A stretch of DNA of 64,000 bases from Saccharicrinis sp963677655 (GTDB taxonomy: Bacteria > Bacteroidota > Bacteroidia > Bacteroidales > Marinilabiliaceae): NCBI GenBank assembly GCA_963677655.1, contig OY782088.1; one strand, given 5' to 3'. The position numbers were made by a program, and so were the translations under genes. The notes under the pieces are model-generated. The model was not told the origin of the DNA and did not search any database. It saw nothing but the letters and a program-made list of their open reading frames with translations. Positions 18,850 to 28,586 of the stretch are shown one piece after another; position 1 is the first letter of the stretch; every line of letters begins with the position of its first letter.

Positions 18850-20280
18850 ATGAAAAAAATACAGATTTTACTTCTATTCCTGATTACATTAAGTGCATGC
18901 AACACTAAAAAAGAAAATGTGATTATAAAAGGAACAGTGTTAAACAACAAGAATACTGAGCTTTTATACTCCACAACCTTTAATGATACTTTTAATAACT
19001 GGTTTAAAGACTCAGTGATTATTGATTCCACAGGTCATTTTGCTATATTATTAAAGATTGACCAACCTTGTTTCCTTGACCTATCTTCAAATTCTGATAA
19101 TAAGCAAATTATTATAGAACCTGATAAAACATATGAAATTGAGATTGGCAACGTGCAAGAGCCAATCAAATTGGTCAATACAAGTGATGCTCAGCAATTC
19201 TATGAAAATTTGCCAAGCTCGAATCCGAACGCATATACTTTCTTTCCTGAAGATGTTTCTGATTATCAAAACATCTATGATTCATTAAGTACTAAACTAG
19301 ATAATGAACTTCAAGATTTGAAAAAAATAAATTGCACTGAACAGGTACGTACTTTAATAAGCTCTGACAGACAGGTTTATTACAATTTGGCATTTTCTTC
19401 ACTTGCATCAAGAGTAAAATTTTCTTGCATCATTAATAATAAAACAACACCAAATGATGCTATGGAAATATGGAGCAATGCCGTTTCTGATACTTTTTTG
19501 ACTAATCCATTAAGAAAAAAAACTTATTATTATTATGATTTATTAGGCTTGGCTTTTTGGTATAATATATATACAAAGTTTGATTATGATTCAATAAAAG
19601 TTATCAGGATGGAAAAAAGAAAACAAGGGCTTATTCATACATATAATATTGAGCTTGCAAAAAGTCTTTTACCTAAAGATATATTCGAGTTTTATTCTGC
19701 AACATACATTCAAAAGGAAGCATCACGAAAGAGATTTGAAAAAGAACTGATAGCTCTATCAGAACAATTTAAAACCGATTATCCAAGCAGTATATACATA
19801 AGTTATATTCAACCAAACATTGATGTGATTAAAGATTTTTATACAAAGGTTGAAGCTGAAACTAATGACGATTGCAAATTTGTTGATAATTATGAAGAAA
19901 TAAATTCATTAACAGACTGTTTTCTGCCATTTAAAGGAAAGAAAATATATGTTGATATATGGTCAACATCTTGTAGTCCTTGTAAAAAAGAATTTAAATA
20001 TAATGAAAAGCTCAAAGAAACATTAAAAGAAAAAGGAGTTGAAATTTTATATATTTCCTTGGATCGCGAACAAAATAAGGATAGATGGAAAAATATGATA
20101 AAATATTATAGCCTAAGTGGAAATCACATTCGTGCAAATAAAAAATTATACGCAGACTTAGAAAAGGAACTTGGAAGGTTCGGTATCCCTAGATACTTAA
20201 TTATTGATAAACAAGGCAATATTATTAATAATAAAGCTCCAAGACCATCTAATCTTTCTGAATTAGTAAAGCAATTATGA
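18850..20280 (+). CDS. Thioredoxin-like (TlpA/ResA-type) lipoprotein
   Basis: 476 residues. A lipoprotein signal peptide has its lipobox in TLSACN. An N-terminal beta-rich DUF4369-like region (about 20-110) is followed by a helical middle and a C-terminal thioredoxin fold. The redox motif is WSTSCSPCK (CSPC at about 375-378) and the cis-Pro loop is in GIPRYLIID (Pro447). It would act in the periplasm on disulfides or cytochrome maturation. The gene is very AT-rich. Its leader is almost identical to that of the next gene, so one of the two seems to have been acquired or duplicated by recombination at the leader. Confidence 0.8.
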   Translation: MKKIQILLLFLITLSACNTKKENVIIKGTVLNNKNTELLYSTTFNDTFNNWFKDSVIIDSTGHFAILLKIDQPCFLDLSSNSDNKQIIIEPDKTYEIEIGNVQEPIKLVNTSDAQQFYENLPSSNPNAYTFFPEDVSDYQNIYDSLSTKLDNELQDLKKINCTEQVRTLISSDRQVYYNLAFSSLASRVKFSCIINNKTTPNDAMEIWSNAVSDTFLTNPLRKKTYYYYDLLGLAFWYNIYTKFDYDSIKVIRMEKRKQGLIHTYNIELAKSLLPKDIFEFYSATYIQKEASRKRFEKELIALSEQFKTDYPSSIYISYIQPNIDVIKDFYTKVEAETNDDCKFVDNYEEINSLTDCFLPFKGKKIYVDIWSTSCSPCKKEFKYNEKLKETLKEKGVEILYISLDREQNKDRWKNMIKYYSLSGNHIRANKKLYADLEKELGRFGIPRYLIIDKQGNIINNKAPRPSNLSELVKQL

Positions 20281-20317
20281 ATGAATAACAGTTGAGTATC
20301 CCTCATTCAAAAACAAT

Positions 20318-20390
20318 ATTAATTTAGCACCTCGTTATAAAAAAGAACAAACAATTTTAAAAATAACTTTAATCACAATTTACCTAAACG
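20318..20390 (+). repeat. Duplicated 73-bp leader, copy 2
   Basis: Near-identical to 18777-18849 (three differences) and again ending exactly at an ATGAAAAA start codon. Confidence 0.85.
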
Positions 20391-21368
20391 ATGAAAAATA
20401 AAGGACTAAAGATTTTTCTGATCATAGTATCGATCATTATCATCCCTGTAGTGGGAGTAAAAACTTACTTTGAAATAGATTCTGCTATTTACGAACACAA
20501 AATTGACGAGATTAATACCTCCCCTGTAAAAAGCCCGGTTGAGCATAAAACAATGGCCATGGATGGTTATGATGTTCATTATTTTGTATCCGGTAAAGAA
20601 AATAAAGATGCGATAGTGTTTTTGCATCCAGCCTGTTCAGATCACAGAGCTTTTGATCAACAAGTAGATTACTTTTCAAAAAATTACTGCGTAATAACCA
20701 TCGACTTAATTGGCCATGGATTGTCAAAAGCCAATGAGTCAAAAGATAAAATTGATGCATCCTCTGAGCATATTGAAAAGATTCTTGAAGCTGAAGGGAT
20801 TGATAAGACTCATCTTGTTGGAATTTCTATGGGTTCTATGATTGCACAATATTTTGCGCTTAATAATCCTGATAAAGTAAAATCATTAACATCATTAGGC
20901 GGCTACAGTATAAACGATAAAAGCAAAGTATTGGCTAACCTTAAAGAATCCATCAATTTTGGTTTGTTATTCAGAGCCATTTTTTCAATGAACTCATATA
21001 AAAAGAAAACTGCCGAAATAACCTGCAATACCGAAAAAGGAAAAGCTTTATTATATAAAACAGCTAGTCTTTACGATAAAAAATCGTTAATGGTAATGCC
21101 GGGTATTCCAACTATCATCCAAGACCGTGATAGTATCACTCCATCCTATCCAATGCTTATATTAACCGGAGAAAATGATTCCGATGCAGTAAAGAAAATG
21201 GAAGAAGATTGGCATTCGAAAATTACAAATAGCGAATTCGCCATATTAAAAAGTGCAGGTCACTGCGCTAATTTTGATTCACCTTCGGAGTTTAATTTAT
21301 TGGTAAATGATTTTATTGAAAAGGTGGATGGCCAACCTTCTGAGTTAATAACTGCCAGTAATAAATAA
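20391..21368 (+). CDS. Alpha/beta hydrolase, membrane-anchored
   Basis: 325 residues. A single N-terminal membrane helix (about 7-27) is followed by an alpha/beta-hydrolase fold: oxyanion loop VFLHPACSDH, nucleophile elbow GISMGSM, Asp in LTGENDSD and His in SAGHCANFDS. The triad is complete, so it is likely an active esterase or related hydrolase facing the periplasm. The substrate is unknown. The stop overlaps the start of the following nuclease-like gene by one base (TAATG), so the two are translationally coupled. Confidence 0.82.
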   Translation: MKNKGLKIFLIIVSIIIIPVVGVKTYFEIDSAIYEHKIDEINTSPVKSPVEHKTMAMDGYDVHYFVSGKENKDAIVFLHPACSDHRAFDQQVDYFSKNYCVITIDLIGHGLSKANESKDKIDASSEHIEKILEAEGIDKTHLVGISMGSMIAQYFALNNPDKVKSLTSLGGYSINDKSKVLANLKESINFGLLFRAIFSMNSYKKKTAEITCNTEKGKALLYKTASLYDKKSLMVMPGIPTIIQDRDSITPSYPMLILTGENDSDAVKKMEEDWHSKITNSEFAILKSAGHCANFDSPSEFNLLVNDFIEKVDGQPSELITASNK

Positions 21369-22303
21369 TGAGTAAATTCCCAGAACATAACCTGCATAAA
21401 AGATTTGGAAATATCCCAAATGAAAATGAACATAAAAGAAGAATGCGAATACATCAGGGATGGTGGAGAATGAATGTTCTCAACGAAGAACCTGGTCAGC
21501 ATCCGATAGTTTCAAATTCAAATATTTGCAATACTATTCTTAATGGTGAGCAAACAAAAAATAACTTTCTAACACAAGATTCAATTGAAGCAGTAGAGAA
21601 AACATTATGCAATAGAGAAAAGATTTATAATGGAATAATAGATCAAGACAGATTATTCAACAATCTATTATCAAGTCAACCTATTTGCTTTAATTTCTTT
21701 GGTGAACTAATGATGGATATAGATTTTGGTCTTAAAGTATTGCGAATTTGGTGGCCAGATTTAACACAATTAAAAAGAGTCATATTCGAATTTGCACCAG
21801 AGGAACGTTATACTTGTGACAACTCTGCTTTTGACATTGCATTTGAGGTTTCTATAGGAGAACAATCTGGTTTAATTGGCCTTGAATGTAAATATACCGA
21901 TACATTCTCATCTATAGAATATGATAAACCAGCATATAAAGAGATCTTTGATAAATCAAGTTCTTTTTCAGCAAGCTATGAAAGTTTAAAGTCAAGCAAA
22001 TACAATCAGTTATTCAGAAATCAGTTAATTGCTGAAAGTTTAATTCAAAACGACGAATATAATTTTGTAAGAACAGGGCTATTTTGCTACGAGTACGATA
22101 ATACTTCAATTGAAACAGGCCTGGAGCTTCAAAAAATTCTGAATAATCCAGACTCCTTTGAAATTATTACATATCGTAGTTTTATTGAAAGAGTACAACA
22201 GTTAAATCTAGATTGGCAAAAAAGAGAATGGACAATGATGCTATGGGCAAGATATTGTGGTACAATTCTAAGTGATCCTATTTATAATCAACTCAAGAAA
22301 TAA
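21368..22303 (+). CDS. PGN_0703-like putative restriction endonuclease (PD-(D/E)XK fold)
   Basis: 311 residues. The middle carries the PD-(D/E)XK core: SAFDIAFEV (Asp156) and LIGLECKYTD (Glu173, Lys175). The preceding LLSSQPICFNFF and following helical region match the pattern I recall for the PGN_0703 family of putative restriction endonucleases. No methyltransferase or other restriction partner is adjacent. It starts in the TAATG overlap with the hydrolase gene and is followed 20 nt later by a second PD-(D/E)XK-like gene. Role inferred: DNA cleavage, perhaps defence. Catalytic residues are present. Confidence 0.62.
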   Translation: MSKFPEHNLHKRFGNIPNENEHKRRMRIHQGWWRMNVLNEEPGQHPIVSNSNICNTILNGEQTKNNFLTQDSIEAVEKTLCNREKIYNGIIDQDRLFNNLLSSQPICFNFFGELMMDIDFGLKVLRIWWPDLTQLKRVIFEFAPEERYTCDNSAFDIAFEVSIGEQSGLIGLECKYTDTFSSIEYDKPAYKEIFDKSSSFSASYESLKSSKYNQLFRNQLIAESLIQNDEYNFVRTGLFCYEYDNTSIETGLELQKILNNPDSFEIITYRSFIERVQQLNLDWQKREWTMMLWARYCGTILSDPIYNQLKK

Positions 22304-22323
22304 AATCAGTAAACCCTAACAAT

Positions 22324-22998
22324 ATGGACAATGAAATTAAATATTTTAATCTTGCTTTTGAATTGGAAAAGCAACTCAAAAATGAGTTAATAAATAATCA
22401 AGTTCATTTTAGAGCAAACATAAACTCCCTTTCTCTCATTTCAGTAGATTCAGACAGACCTGAATTAGGTATTCAATGTAAAGACCATGATTTGTGGTCA
22501 ATAGAAATACTTGATAGCTATATACAGAAAATCAGAAGTAAACCATTTCCTAAAAGACCAACACCTGAAAAGTCATTACAAGCATGGGTAATAAAACAGG
22601 CGCAAGAAAATGATCATATATTGAGCTTTAACAAAGCTATAAGATTTATCACTTCTGAATTAGCATTTTCAGACAATGAGAAAGGTAAAATTGTTTCTGA
22701 TATAATTGGATTTGACATTATTGAAAAACGCATTGTTATCCTAGAATTAAAATCAGACAGGCTGTTAAAACGACTTATTGAACAGGTCAATAATTTTGAA
22801 TATATTATTTCTAAAAACAAAACATTCTTTGATAACTTATTAAGTATATACGGATATAAAACTGAAAATACGCCTTTGAAAGCAATTCTATGGCCTAACG
22901 CAAGTACTTCACCTTTAGCAAAGCTTGAAAATTTAGGCATTGTAGAATATGTTTATGACCTTGACGAAAACAATTTTAAAATAAAAAACACCCACTAA
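22324..22998 (+). CDS. Second PD-(D/E)XK nuclease-like protein, uncharacterised
   Basis: 224 residues. No family is recognised with certainty. The segment SDIIGFD...RIVILELKSDR (Asp126 or Asp131, Glu141, Lys143) has the beta-hairpin and ExK pattern of the PD-(D/E)XK superfamily. A helix-rich N-terminal half (about 1-115) could be a recognition or oligomerisation part. It lies 20 nt after the PGN_0703-like gene and is probably co-transcribed with it and the alpha/beta hydrolase. It could be a nuclease or an immunity or partner protein that shares the fold. Confidence 0.5.
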   Translation: MDNEIKYFNLAFELEKQLKNELINNQVHFRANINSLSLISVDSDRPELGIQCKDHDLWSIEILDSYIQKIRSKPFPKRPTPEKSLQAWVIKQAQENDHILSFNKAIRFITSELAFSDNEKGKIVSDIIGFDIIEKRIVILELKSDRLLKRLIEQVNNFEYIISKNKTFFDNLLSIYGYKTENTPLKAILWPNASTSPLAKLENLGIVEYVYDLDENNFKIKNTH

Positions 22999-23114
22999 CA
23001 AGAGACAAAATCCAATGGCAAAGTCAGTATAGCACGGAGTATTGAAAACATAAAAATTCTATATCAATCTACTACTACTTTACAATCATATTACCCAAAA
23101 ACAAATAAATAGCA

Positions 23115-24062
23115 ATGGCAAAAATCGTATTGATTTCCCTCTTACTACTGGCCTTTTTTACAGCTAAGGCTCAGGATAAAATTGTAACTACCCAAAATGA
23201 TACAATTAAATGTAAGATTGTTTTAATAAACAAGGATCGTATCTTGTATGAGTTAAACAGCGGAGAAGGAACTTCACAAGGGAAGTTTTTACCGCTTTCA
23301 GAGGTTGCTGAGTATTATCGCTCTGATCAACCTTTAGTGAAAGAAAAAAAGGAAAAGCTGAAAAAAACTAAAACACGAACCAAACCTGATAACAGGTGGT
23401 GTTTTGGTTTGAATGCCGGAATATCAAATATGCCATGGATTTTAGATCATTATCTGTTTGAATCTGATGTTCCTGACACCTATAAAAATCTGGATAAAGG
23501 TTTGCATGTTAATACAAGTATACATTACATGATAAATAATAAACTGGGTATTGGTGCTGAATATTCTTTTTCCCTGACCAGATTAAATAATAATACCTAT
23601 AAATCAAGCAGCTATTACTATCCTACGTATATCACGGTAAATGAGAAATTCCGTCAGTATGTAAATTATGTAGGTCCATCCATTCTTTTACAACAGTATT
23701 TAGGAAAGCAGAAAAGGATCACACTGCGTGAGTCACTCTCGGCAGGAGCCATCTACTATCGCTTAGAAAATCAAACTACCTATCCATCTTATAGTGATTA
23801 CACATATAATGATATCACTTATAATAGCTTAATGACTGGCAATACAAATGGTGCCAAAATAGGTATTGCAGCTGAGTATAAATTCTCTAAACATATATCA
23901 GTTGGATTAAGTGGTGATTTTACATGGAGTGAATTAGAATCTGCAGATTTTGAATCAAAAGTATATGGAGCATATGGTTTCTCAGAAGATAATGTGGATC
24001 TTGACGATCCTCTGAAATTGTCACGACTGGATTATTCAATTGTTTTACACTATACCTTTTAA
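23115..24062 (+). CDS. Outer-membrane beta-barrel protein
   Basis: 315 residues. A signal peptide (about 1-20, ending TAKAQ) is followed by a short beta-rich region, a Lys-rich linker (KEKKEKLKKTKTRTK) and an 8-12-strand outer-membrane barrel. It ends RLDYSIVLHYTF, a typical C-terminal beta-signal with terminal Phe. The ligand is unknown. The downstream lipoprotein starts 12 nt later and is probably co-transcribed, so the two may act together at the cell surface. Confidence 0.72.
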   Translation: MAKIVLISLLLLAFFTAKAQDKIVTTQNDTIKCKIVLINKDRILYELNSGEGTSQGKFLPLSEVAEYYRSDQPLVKEKKEKLKKTKTRTKPDNRWCFGLNAGISNMPWILDHYLFESDVPDTYKNLDKGLHVNTSIHYMINNKLGIGAEYSFSLTRLNNNTYKSSSYYYPTYITVNEKFRQYVNYVGPSILLQQYLGKQKRITLRESLSAGAIYYRLENQTTYPSYSDYTYNDITYNSLMTGNTNGAKIGIAAEYKFSKHISVGLSGDFTWSELESADFESKVYGAYGFSEDNVDLDDPLKLSRLDYSIVLHYTF

Positions 24063-24074
24063 TTTAAACCTGAA

Positions 24075-26045
24075 ATGAATTTTCATATGAAGCCTATCAT
24101 TAAAAATATTATATATCTGACACTACTTTGTATAATAACAAGTTGTGACAACAGTTTTCTGGATGATGATTTATCGCCAGAACAACAATCTATGGGTTAT
24201 TCCAACATCTATATTTCACCGGATTGGGAAAGTGCCGATTATCAGTTCAATCTGGGCTCTCTTGTAAGTAGTGATTACGAGATTACTTCCACCCCATCGT
24301 GGTTACACATTGACTCAAACACCGGAAGTTTATCTGAAGGATTTGCTACCGTTAACTGCTCAGCCACCAATAACTCGTCCTTTGATGAAATCGGTGTTTA
24401 TATAGACTTTATGACAGTAAAAGCAGAAAAAAGAAATTATAAAGTTACTGTGGCTTATATTAACGAAGGAGATCCTGAGCTGGAAGTTGAAAGCACATTA
24501 GATGTAAGCTACGAAACAGCAACTTATCTTAGTTTGCCCATTAAAAACACAGGCAGAGGTTTGTTATGCTGGCAATTTACCAGTTTACCGGAATGGCTGG
24601 CTGTGGATACGGATCGACTATTGTCGGAAAAGCTTTTTCTTGATTATTATGATAGCTATAACATCCCTCTAAAAATCATTCCTGAGAAGATTACCTCAAC
24701 AACTTCTACTGGTACTATAGTTCTTTCTACCAATGATAAAATAAATCCTGAAACATCAATACCTGTAACTGTAAACCTTGGTTCTCCTGAGGTGGGTAAC
24801 TATACCGACGAAGTTATATTTTATTCAAACCAAACATCACAAAGTATAAGCTTCTCAAACTATGGAGAGGGCATACTAGTATGGGAATTTACAGATATAC
24901 CGGAATGGCTTACCATAACACCTTCAAGTGGTGTATATAGTCCTCATACATCATACGACGATATTGTTTTTACCTGCGATAGAACAAAGTTGGTTTCTGG
25001 TCAGAATACAGCAACCATAAATCTAAAGTCCAACAATTCATCAGGCCAAACACATAGTATTACTGTTACTGCAATTACACCAGGCGATAGCGAAAATAAA
25101 TATGCCATTGAAGGACAGATTACAGATGCTTTATTTAATAAGAACACAAACACGCTGTATTATGCAACAACATCACCCAATAAGTTAATTACGCTAGACA
25201 TTAACACAAAAGAGGTATTGAATGAAATTGAATTAAGCAAAGCTCCTACCTGTATAGCAATATCTGAAGACTGGACAAAGGCAGCCATAGGACACAATGG
25301 TTTTATAAGCGCTGTTGACATTCCAAATAACACAGTAACATCAGTATATACCATAGACTATTCTGTTTATGATATTGCTTGGGGAGAGAATGATTGGTTT
25401 TGCTATACTCAATATGGAAGCAATACTTCCAGCATACATTATATCAAAATAAGCGATGGTACCTTATATGATGATCCTGGCAGACAATGGCTTGATAAAG
25501 AATCAGTCCTAAAAAAAGTACCTGGTAAACCTTATATTATTGCTTCATCACATAGAGGCCTTTTTGCTTATGATACTGCTAAGAAAAGTATTACTAGCTA
25601 TTCCCTAACCAATTTAAATAATTTTTGGTTTCCAGAAGATGGTGAATACATCTTTTCAAGCAACTTCAACATTTACAGAACAACCAGTCTTACAGAATCA
25701 GAAGAAACTTACAGTACTGACATGAATTCAATAGCTAAGATAACCACAGAAAGCACTTACTATGGTTTGGCATATGTGTATCACAGTAATAATTTTTTAT
25801 GGGCAATACAACCAGCTACTGTTTTCAATGACGAACCATCACTAATTTATCAGGTAGAAGATAATGACTATAAATTTGTAAAAAGGATATTTTATGATGT
25901 GTACTATCAGCCCGATGCTCAAACAAGTGAGTTTGAATTATGTGCTAATTACGTTTTTGCAAATAATGAAAGTGCTGAAGTTGTAGTTTTATGTAAAGGT
26001 ATTTCTAACGATACATGGGTAATTCAGTATGTTAATGTACAATAA
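24075..26045 (+). CDS. Surface lipoprotein with BACON-like domains and a beta-propeller-like region
   Basis: 656 residues; the likely start is the second Met (24087), giving a lipoprotein signal with the lipobox ITSCDNS. Residues about 40-335 hold three Ig-like repeats with the PSWLHI / PEWLAV / PEWLTITPSSG signature of BACON-type domains. From about 340 a YVTN/WD-type repeat region follows (TLYYATTSPNKLITLDINTKE and similar blades), probably a beta-propeller. Such proteins bind glycans or other surface ligands. It is paired with the preceding barrel protein (12-nt gap). Confidence 0.68.
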   Translation: MNFHMKPIIKNIIYLTLLCIITSCDNSFLDDDLSPEQQSMGYSNIYISPDWESADYQFNLGSLVSSDYEITSTPSWLHIDSNTGSLSEGFATVNCSATNNSSFDEIGVYIDFMTVKAEKRNYKVTVAYINEGDPELEVESTLDVSYETATYLSLPIKNTGRGLLCWQFTSLPEWLAVDTDRLLSEKLFLDYYDSYNIPLKIIPEKITSTTSTGTIVLSTNDKINPETSIPVTVNLGSPEVGNYTDEVIFYSNQTSQSISFSNYGEGILVWEFTDIPEWLTITPSSGVYSPHTSYDDIVFTCDRTKLVSGQNTATINLKSNNSSGQTHSITVTAITPGDSENKYAIEGQITDALFNKNTNTLYYATTSPNKLITLDINTKEVLNEIELSKAPTCIAISEDWTKAAIGHNGFISAVDIPNNTVTSVYTIDYSVYDIAWGENDWFCYTQYGSNTSSIHYIKISDGTLYDDPGRQWLDKESVLKKVPGKPYIIASSHRGLFAYDTAKKSITSYSLTNLNNFWFPEDGEYIFSSNFNIYRTTSLTESEETYSTDMNSIAKITTESTYYGLAYVYHSNNFLWAIQPATVFNDEPSLIYQVEDNDYKFVKRIFYDVYYQPDAQTSEFELCANYVFANNESAEVVVLCKGISNDTWVIQYVNVQ

Positions 26046-26078
26046 TCTGGTAACAGATAATATTTAATAACATTCTCC

Positions 26079-26118
26079 TACTCTACTACACATTTTTTAG
26101 TGTGGTAGAGTGGGGAAA
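26079..26118. terminator. Stable hairpin after the BACON-like gene
   Basis: A 14-bp imperfect stem CTACTCTACTACAC / GTGTGGTAGAGTGG (with G-U pairs) has a T-rich loop, about 35 nt past the stop. No T-run follows on the plus strand, so it may be a terminator or a processing signal. Confidence 0.45.
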
Positions 26119-26208
26119 TAGAATTTACCCCTAGCAGAAAGTAAATAAGTAGTGCTATATTTACACATAGCTTTTAAAATTTATAGCATTAACTCCAAAC
26201 AATAAATT

Positions 26209-26298
26209 ATGAATATATCAACAAACCGACTATCACTTACTGAAATAACCTTATTCGCTACCTACTATTTAATTATAAAAAACCACTATGAAAATTAA
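26209..26298 (+). CDS. Possible 29-residue leader peptide
   Basis: A short frame, MNISTNRLSL...KNHYEN, starts 79 nt before the membrane-protein gene and ends 11 nt inside it. This would allow translational coupling. There is no homology I can name, and it may be chance. Confidence 0.25.
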   Translation: MNISTNRLSLTEITLFATYYLIIKNHYEN

Positions 26299-26650
26299 AT
26301 TCATTGAACAAAAAGGCTTCATACCAACATTAATGGCTTCTCTCCTATTAATATTTGTATCAACAGTAAACAACTATGCTAAAGAGTATTTTGTACCAGA
26401 AACAGGACACTTTAAGTTACTAGGTGGGTTAGGTTTAGTACTAGCTATTGGTCTATTGCTAAGATGGAGATATTTCCGACAAATCAGTGCTGTTATATCC
26501 GGATTTTTAATGGGTATTGTTGTAATATTTGGGATTTCTGCAGGAAGTCAGTTTCTTCTTTCTTACATTATATTAGCAACTGCCCTTTTGCTACTGTTTT
26601 TACTACTGTTATCAAAACCGGTAATTCTATATTCAAAATCAAATCTGTAA
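26288..26650 (+). CDS. Small integral membrane protein, unknown function
   Basis: 120 residues with four hydrophobic helices (about 12-30, 43-60, 66-85, 90-110). No family is recognised. It is preceded by a small overlapping open frame and has no close downstream partner. Confidence 0.55.
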   Translation: MKIKFIEQKGFIPTLMASLLLIFVSTVNNYAKEYFVPETGHFKLLGGLGLVLAIGLLLRWRYFRQISAVISGFLMGIVVIFGISAGSQFLLSYIILATALLLLFLLLLSKPVILYSKSNL

Positions 26651-26968
26651 GTTCACTCATAAATATTAGAAATGCTATAAAAGATTTACTGTGATTTCAG
26701 TAAACCTCATTTTATCATTTGAGAATTAATCCTATCCTTTCTTTGGTTCATAATCTATAAATGTCCTGTACTTAAATCTACTAATCACAAACAAACTATT
26801 GAAAAAGTTGTTATTTAATCAGATATTATACTGAATGATCTGGTTGAATTAATTAGACTTTTGAAGTTTCGCTCCCGCATGTTGTTTTTATCAATCATGA
26901 TAAAAACATGAATTGCCATCTCTCACCTCAATACGCAGCAGTTGTAAAATTACTTAATTAACAATATT
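26651..26968. other. Intergenic region with a perfect inverted repeat
   Basis: It contains a perfect 10-bp inverted repeat with a 4-nt loop at 26884-26907 (GTTTTTATCA / TGATAAAAAC), 62 nt before the start of the SDR/DUF2867 gene. This could be an operator or the attenuator of that gene. No open frame worth calling was seen. Confidence 0.4.
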
Positions 26969-28402
26969 ATGAAGGTATTACTAACTGGAGCCACTGGCTA
27001 TATTGGAAAAAGATTACTACCTGTTTTAGTTGATGCCGGTTATTTTGTTATTTGTTGCGTAAGAGACAAAAATAAATTCCATCCTGAAGAATCGATTCAA
27101 AACAGAATTGATATCATAGAAGTTGATTTAAGAGATAAACAATCACTTGATAATATTCCTGCAGATATTGATTTTGCGTATTATTTAGTTCACTCCATGT
27201 CCACATCAAAAGAATACGCAGTTCTTGAAAAAGAATCAGCAATAAATTTCAGGGAACGTATCAATAAAACCAATGCAAAACAAGTCATCTACTTAAGTGG
27301 AATCGTAAATTCCCAAACCTTATCTAAACATCTCAATTCAAGAAAAAATGTTGAACTAGAATTAGGCAAAGGAAGGTATGCATTAACAACAGTTCGTGCC
27401 GGAATAATCATTGGTTCCGGAAGTGCTTCATTTGAAATAATAAGAGATCTGGTTGAGAAATTACCCGTTATGATTGCTCCCAGATGGTTAAAAACCAGAT
27501 GTCAGCCCATTGGTATTTCAGATGTTATTAAGATCTTAACCGGAATACTTAATAATGAAAAAACTTTCAATCGTAATTTTGATATTGCCGGAGATGAAAT
27601 TCTCACCTACAAAGAGATGTTACTTGAATTTGCATCTGTTCGCGGTTTAAAAAGATATATCTACACTGTTCCGGTTATGACGCCAAAATTATCTTCATAC
27701 TGGTTGTATTATATTACTTCCACCTCATACAAACTAGCTGTTTCGTTGGTTGATAGTATGAAAGTAGAAGTAATAGCGCGCGATAAAGAAATTTTGCACT
27801 TACTAAACCTTAAACCTCTATCATATAAAGAGTGCATCAGAAAAGCCTTTAAAAAAATTCAACAAAACGAAATTGTATCCAGTTGGAAAGACTCAACTGT
27901 AAGCGGTAGGCTGGATTTTAAAATTTCTGAGTATATCAAAGTCCCGGTTTATGGTTGTTTCAAAGACATACGAAAAAAGCAGATCGCTGATGTTTCTTCT
28001 TGCCTGGAAAATATATGGCGAATTGGAGGTGAAACAGGTTGGTACCACGCCAACTGGTTATGGAAGTTGAGGGGACTTATAGATAAAACAGTTGGTGGTG
28101 TTGGATTAAGACGAGGTCGCACTAGTATTGACAATATCAAAGCGGGAGATACTTTGGATTTCTGGCGTGTATTATATGCAAACAAAGAAGAAAAGCGCCT
28201 GCTATTATTTGCTGAGATGAAGCTACCCGGTGATGCATGGTTGGAATTTCAGATAAAAGATCATACTCTAATCCAGACTGCAACATTTCGTCCTAAAGGA
28301 TTATTAGGTAGAATGTATTGGTACTCCGTTTTACCTTTACACGGAATCATCTTTAAAGGAATGATTAATAAGCTAACAAAACCAGTTATTAAAACTCCTT
28401 AA
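26969..28402 (+). CDS. NAD(P)-binding SDR-like protein with DUF2867 domain
   Basis: 477 residues. An N-terminal atypical short-chain dehydrogenase Rossmann fold has the glycine motif TGATGYIGKRL at residues 7-17 and a YYLVHSMS segment. The C-terminal DUF2867 domain (about 310-470) has FWRVL, LLLFAEMKLPGDAWLEF and FRPKGLLGRMYWY. Bacteroidota and many other bacteria carry this fusion; its biochemical function is unsettled, with a proposed role in nucleotide-sugar, quinone or lipid metabolism. Stands alone on the plus strand. Confidence 0.82.
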   Translation: MKVLLTGATGYIGKRLLPVLVDAGYFVICCVRDKNKFHPEESIQNRIDIIEVDLRDKQSLDNIPADIDFAYYLVHSMSTSKEYAVLEKESAINFRERINKTNAKQVIYLSGIVNSQTLSKHLNSRKNVELELGKGRYALTTVRAGIIIGSGSASFEIIRDLVEKLPVMIAPRWLKTRCQPIGISDVIKILTGILNNEKTFNRNFDIAGDEILTYKEMLLEFASVRGLKRYIYTVPVMTPKLSSYWLYYITSTSYKLAVSLVDSMKVEVIARDKEILHLLNLKPLSYKECIRKAFKKIQQNEIVSSWKDSTVSGRLDFKISEYIKVPVYGCFKDIRKKQIADVSSCLENIWRIGGETGWYHANWLWKLRGLIDKTVGGVGLRRGRTSIDNIKAGDTLDFWRVLYANKEEKRLLLFAEMKLPGDAWLEFQIKDHTLIQTATFRPKGLLGRMYWYSVLPLHGIIFKGMINKLTKPVIKTP

Positions 28403-28586
28403 CATAAATTGATTTTACTTTTCGATTTAGATATATTTGATATGACTAAAACTGAGAACAGATAAAACAACCATTAACTTTATTAATTATAAAGTTAACA
28501 CAGGATTATGATTAAAAAAGTTAATGCGAGTTCCTGAATGTGCAGAAGTTTTTGGCTCATTGTCTAAAGACAAAAATTTTAAACAG

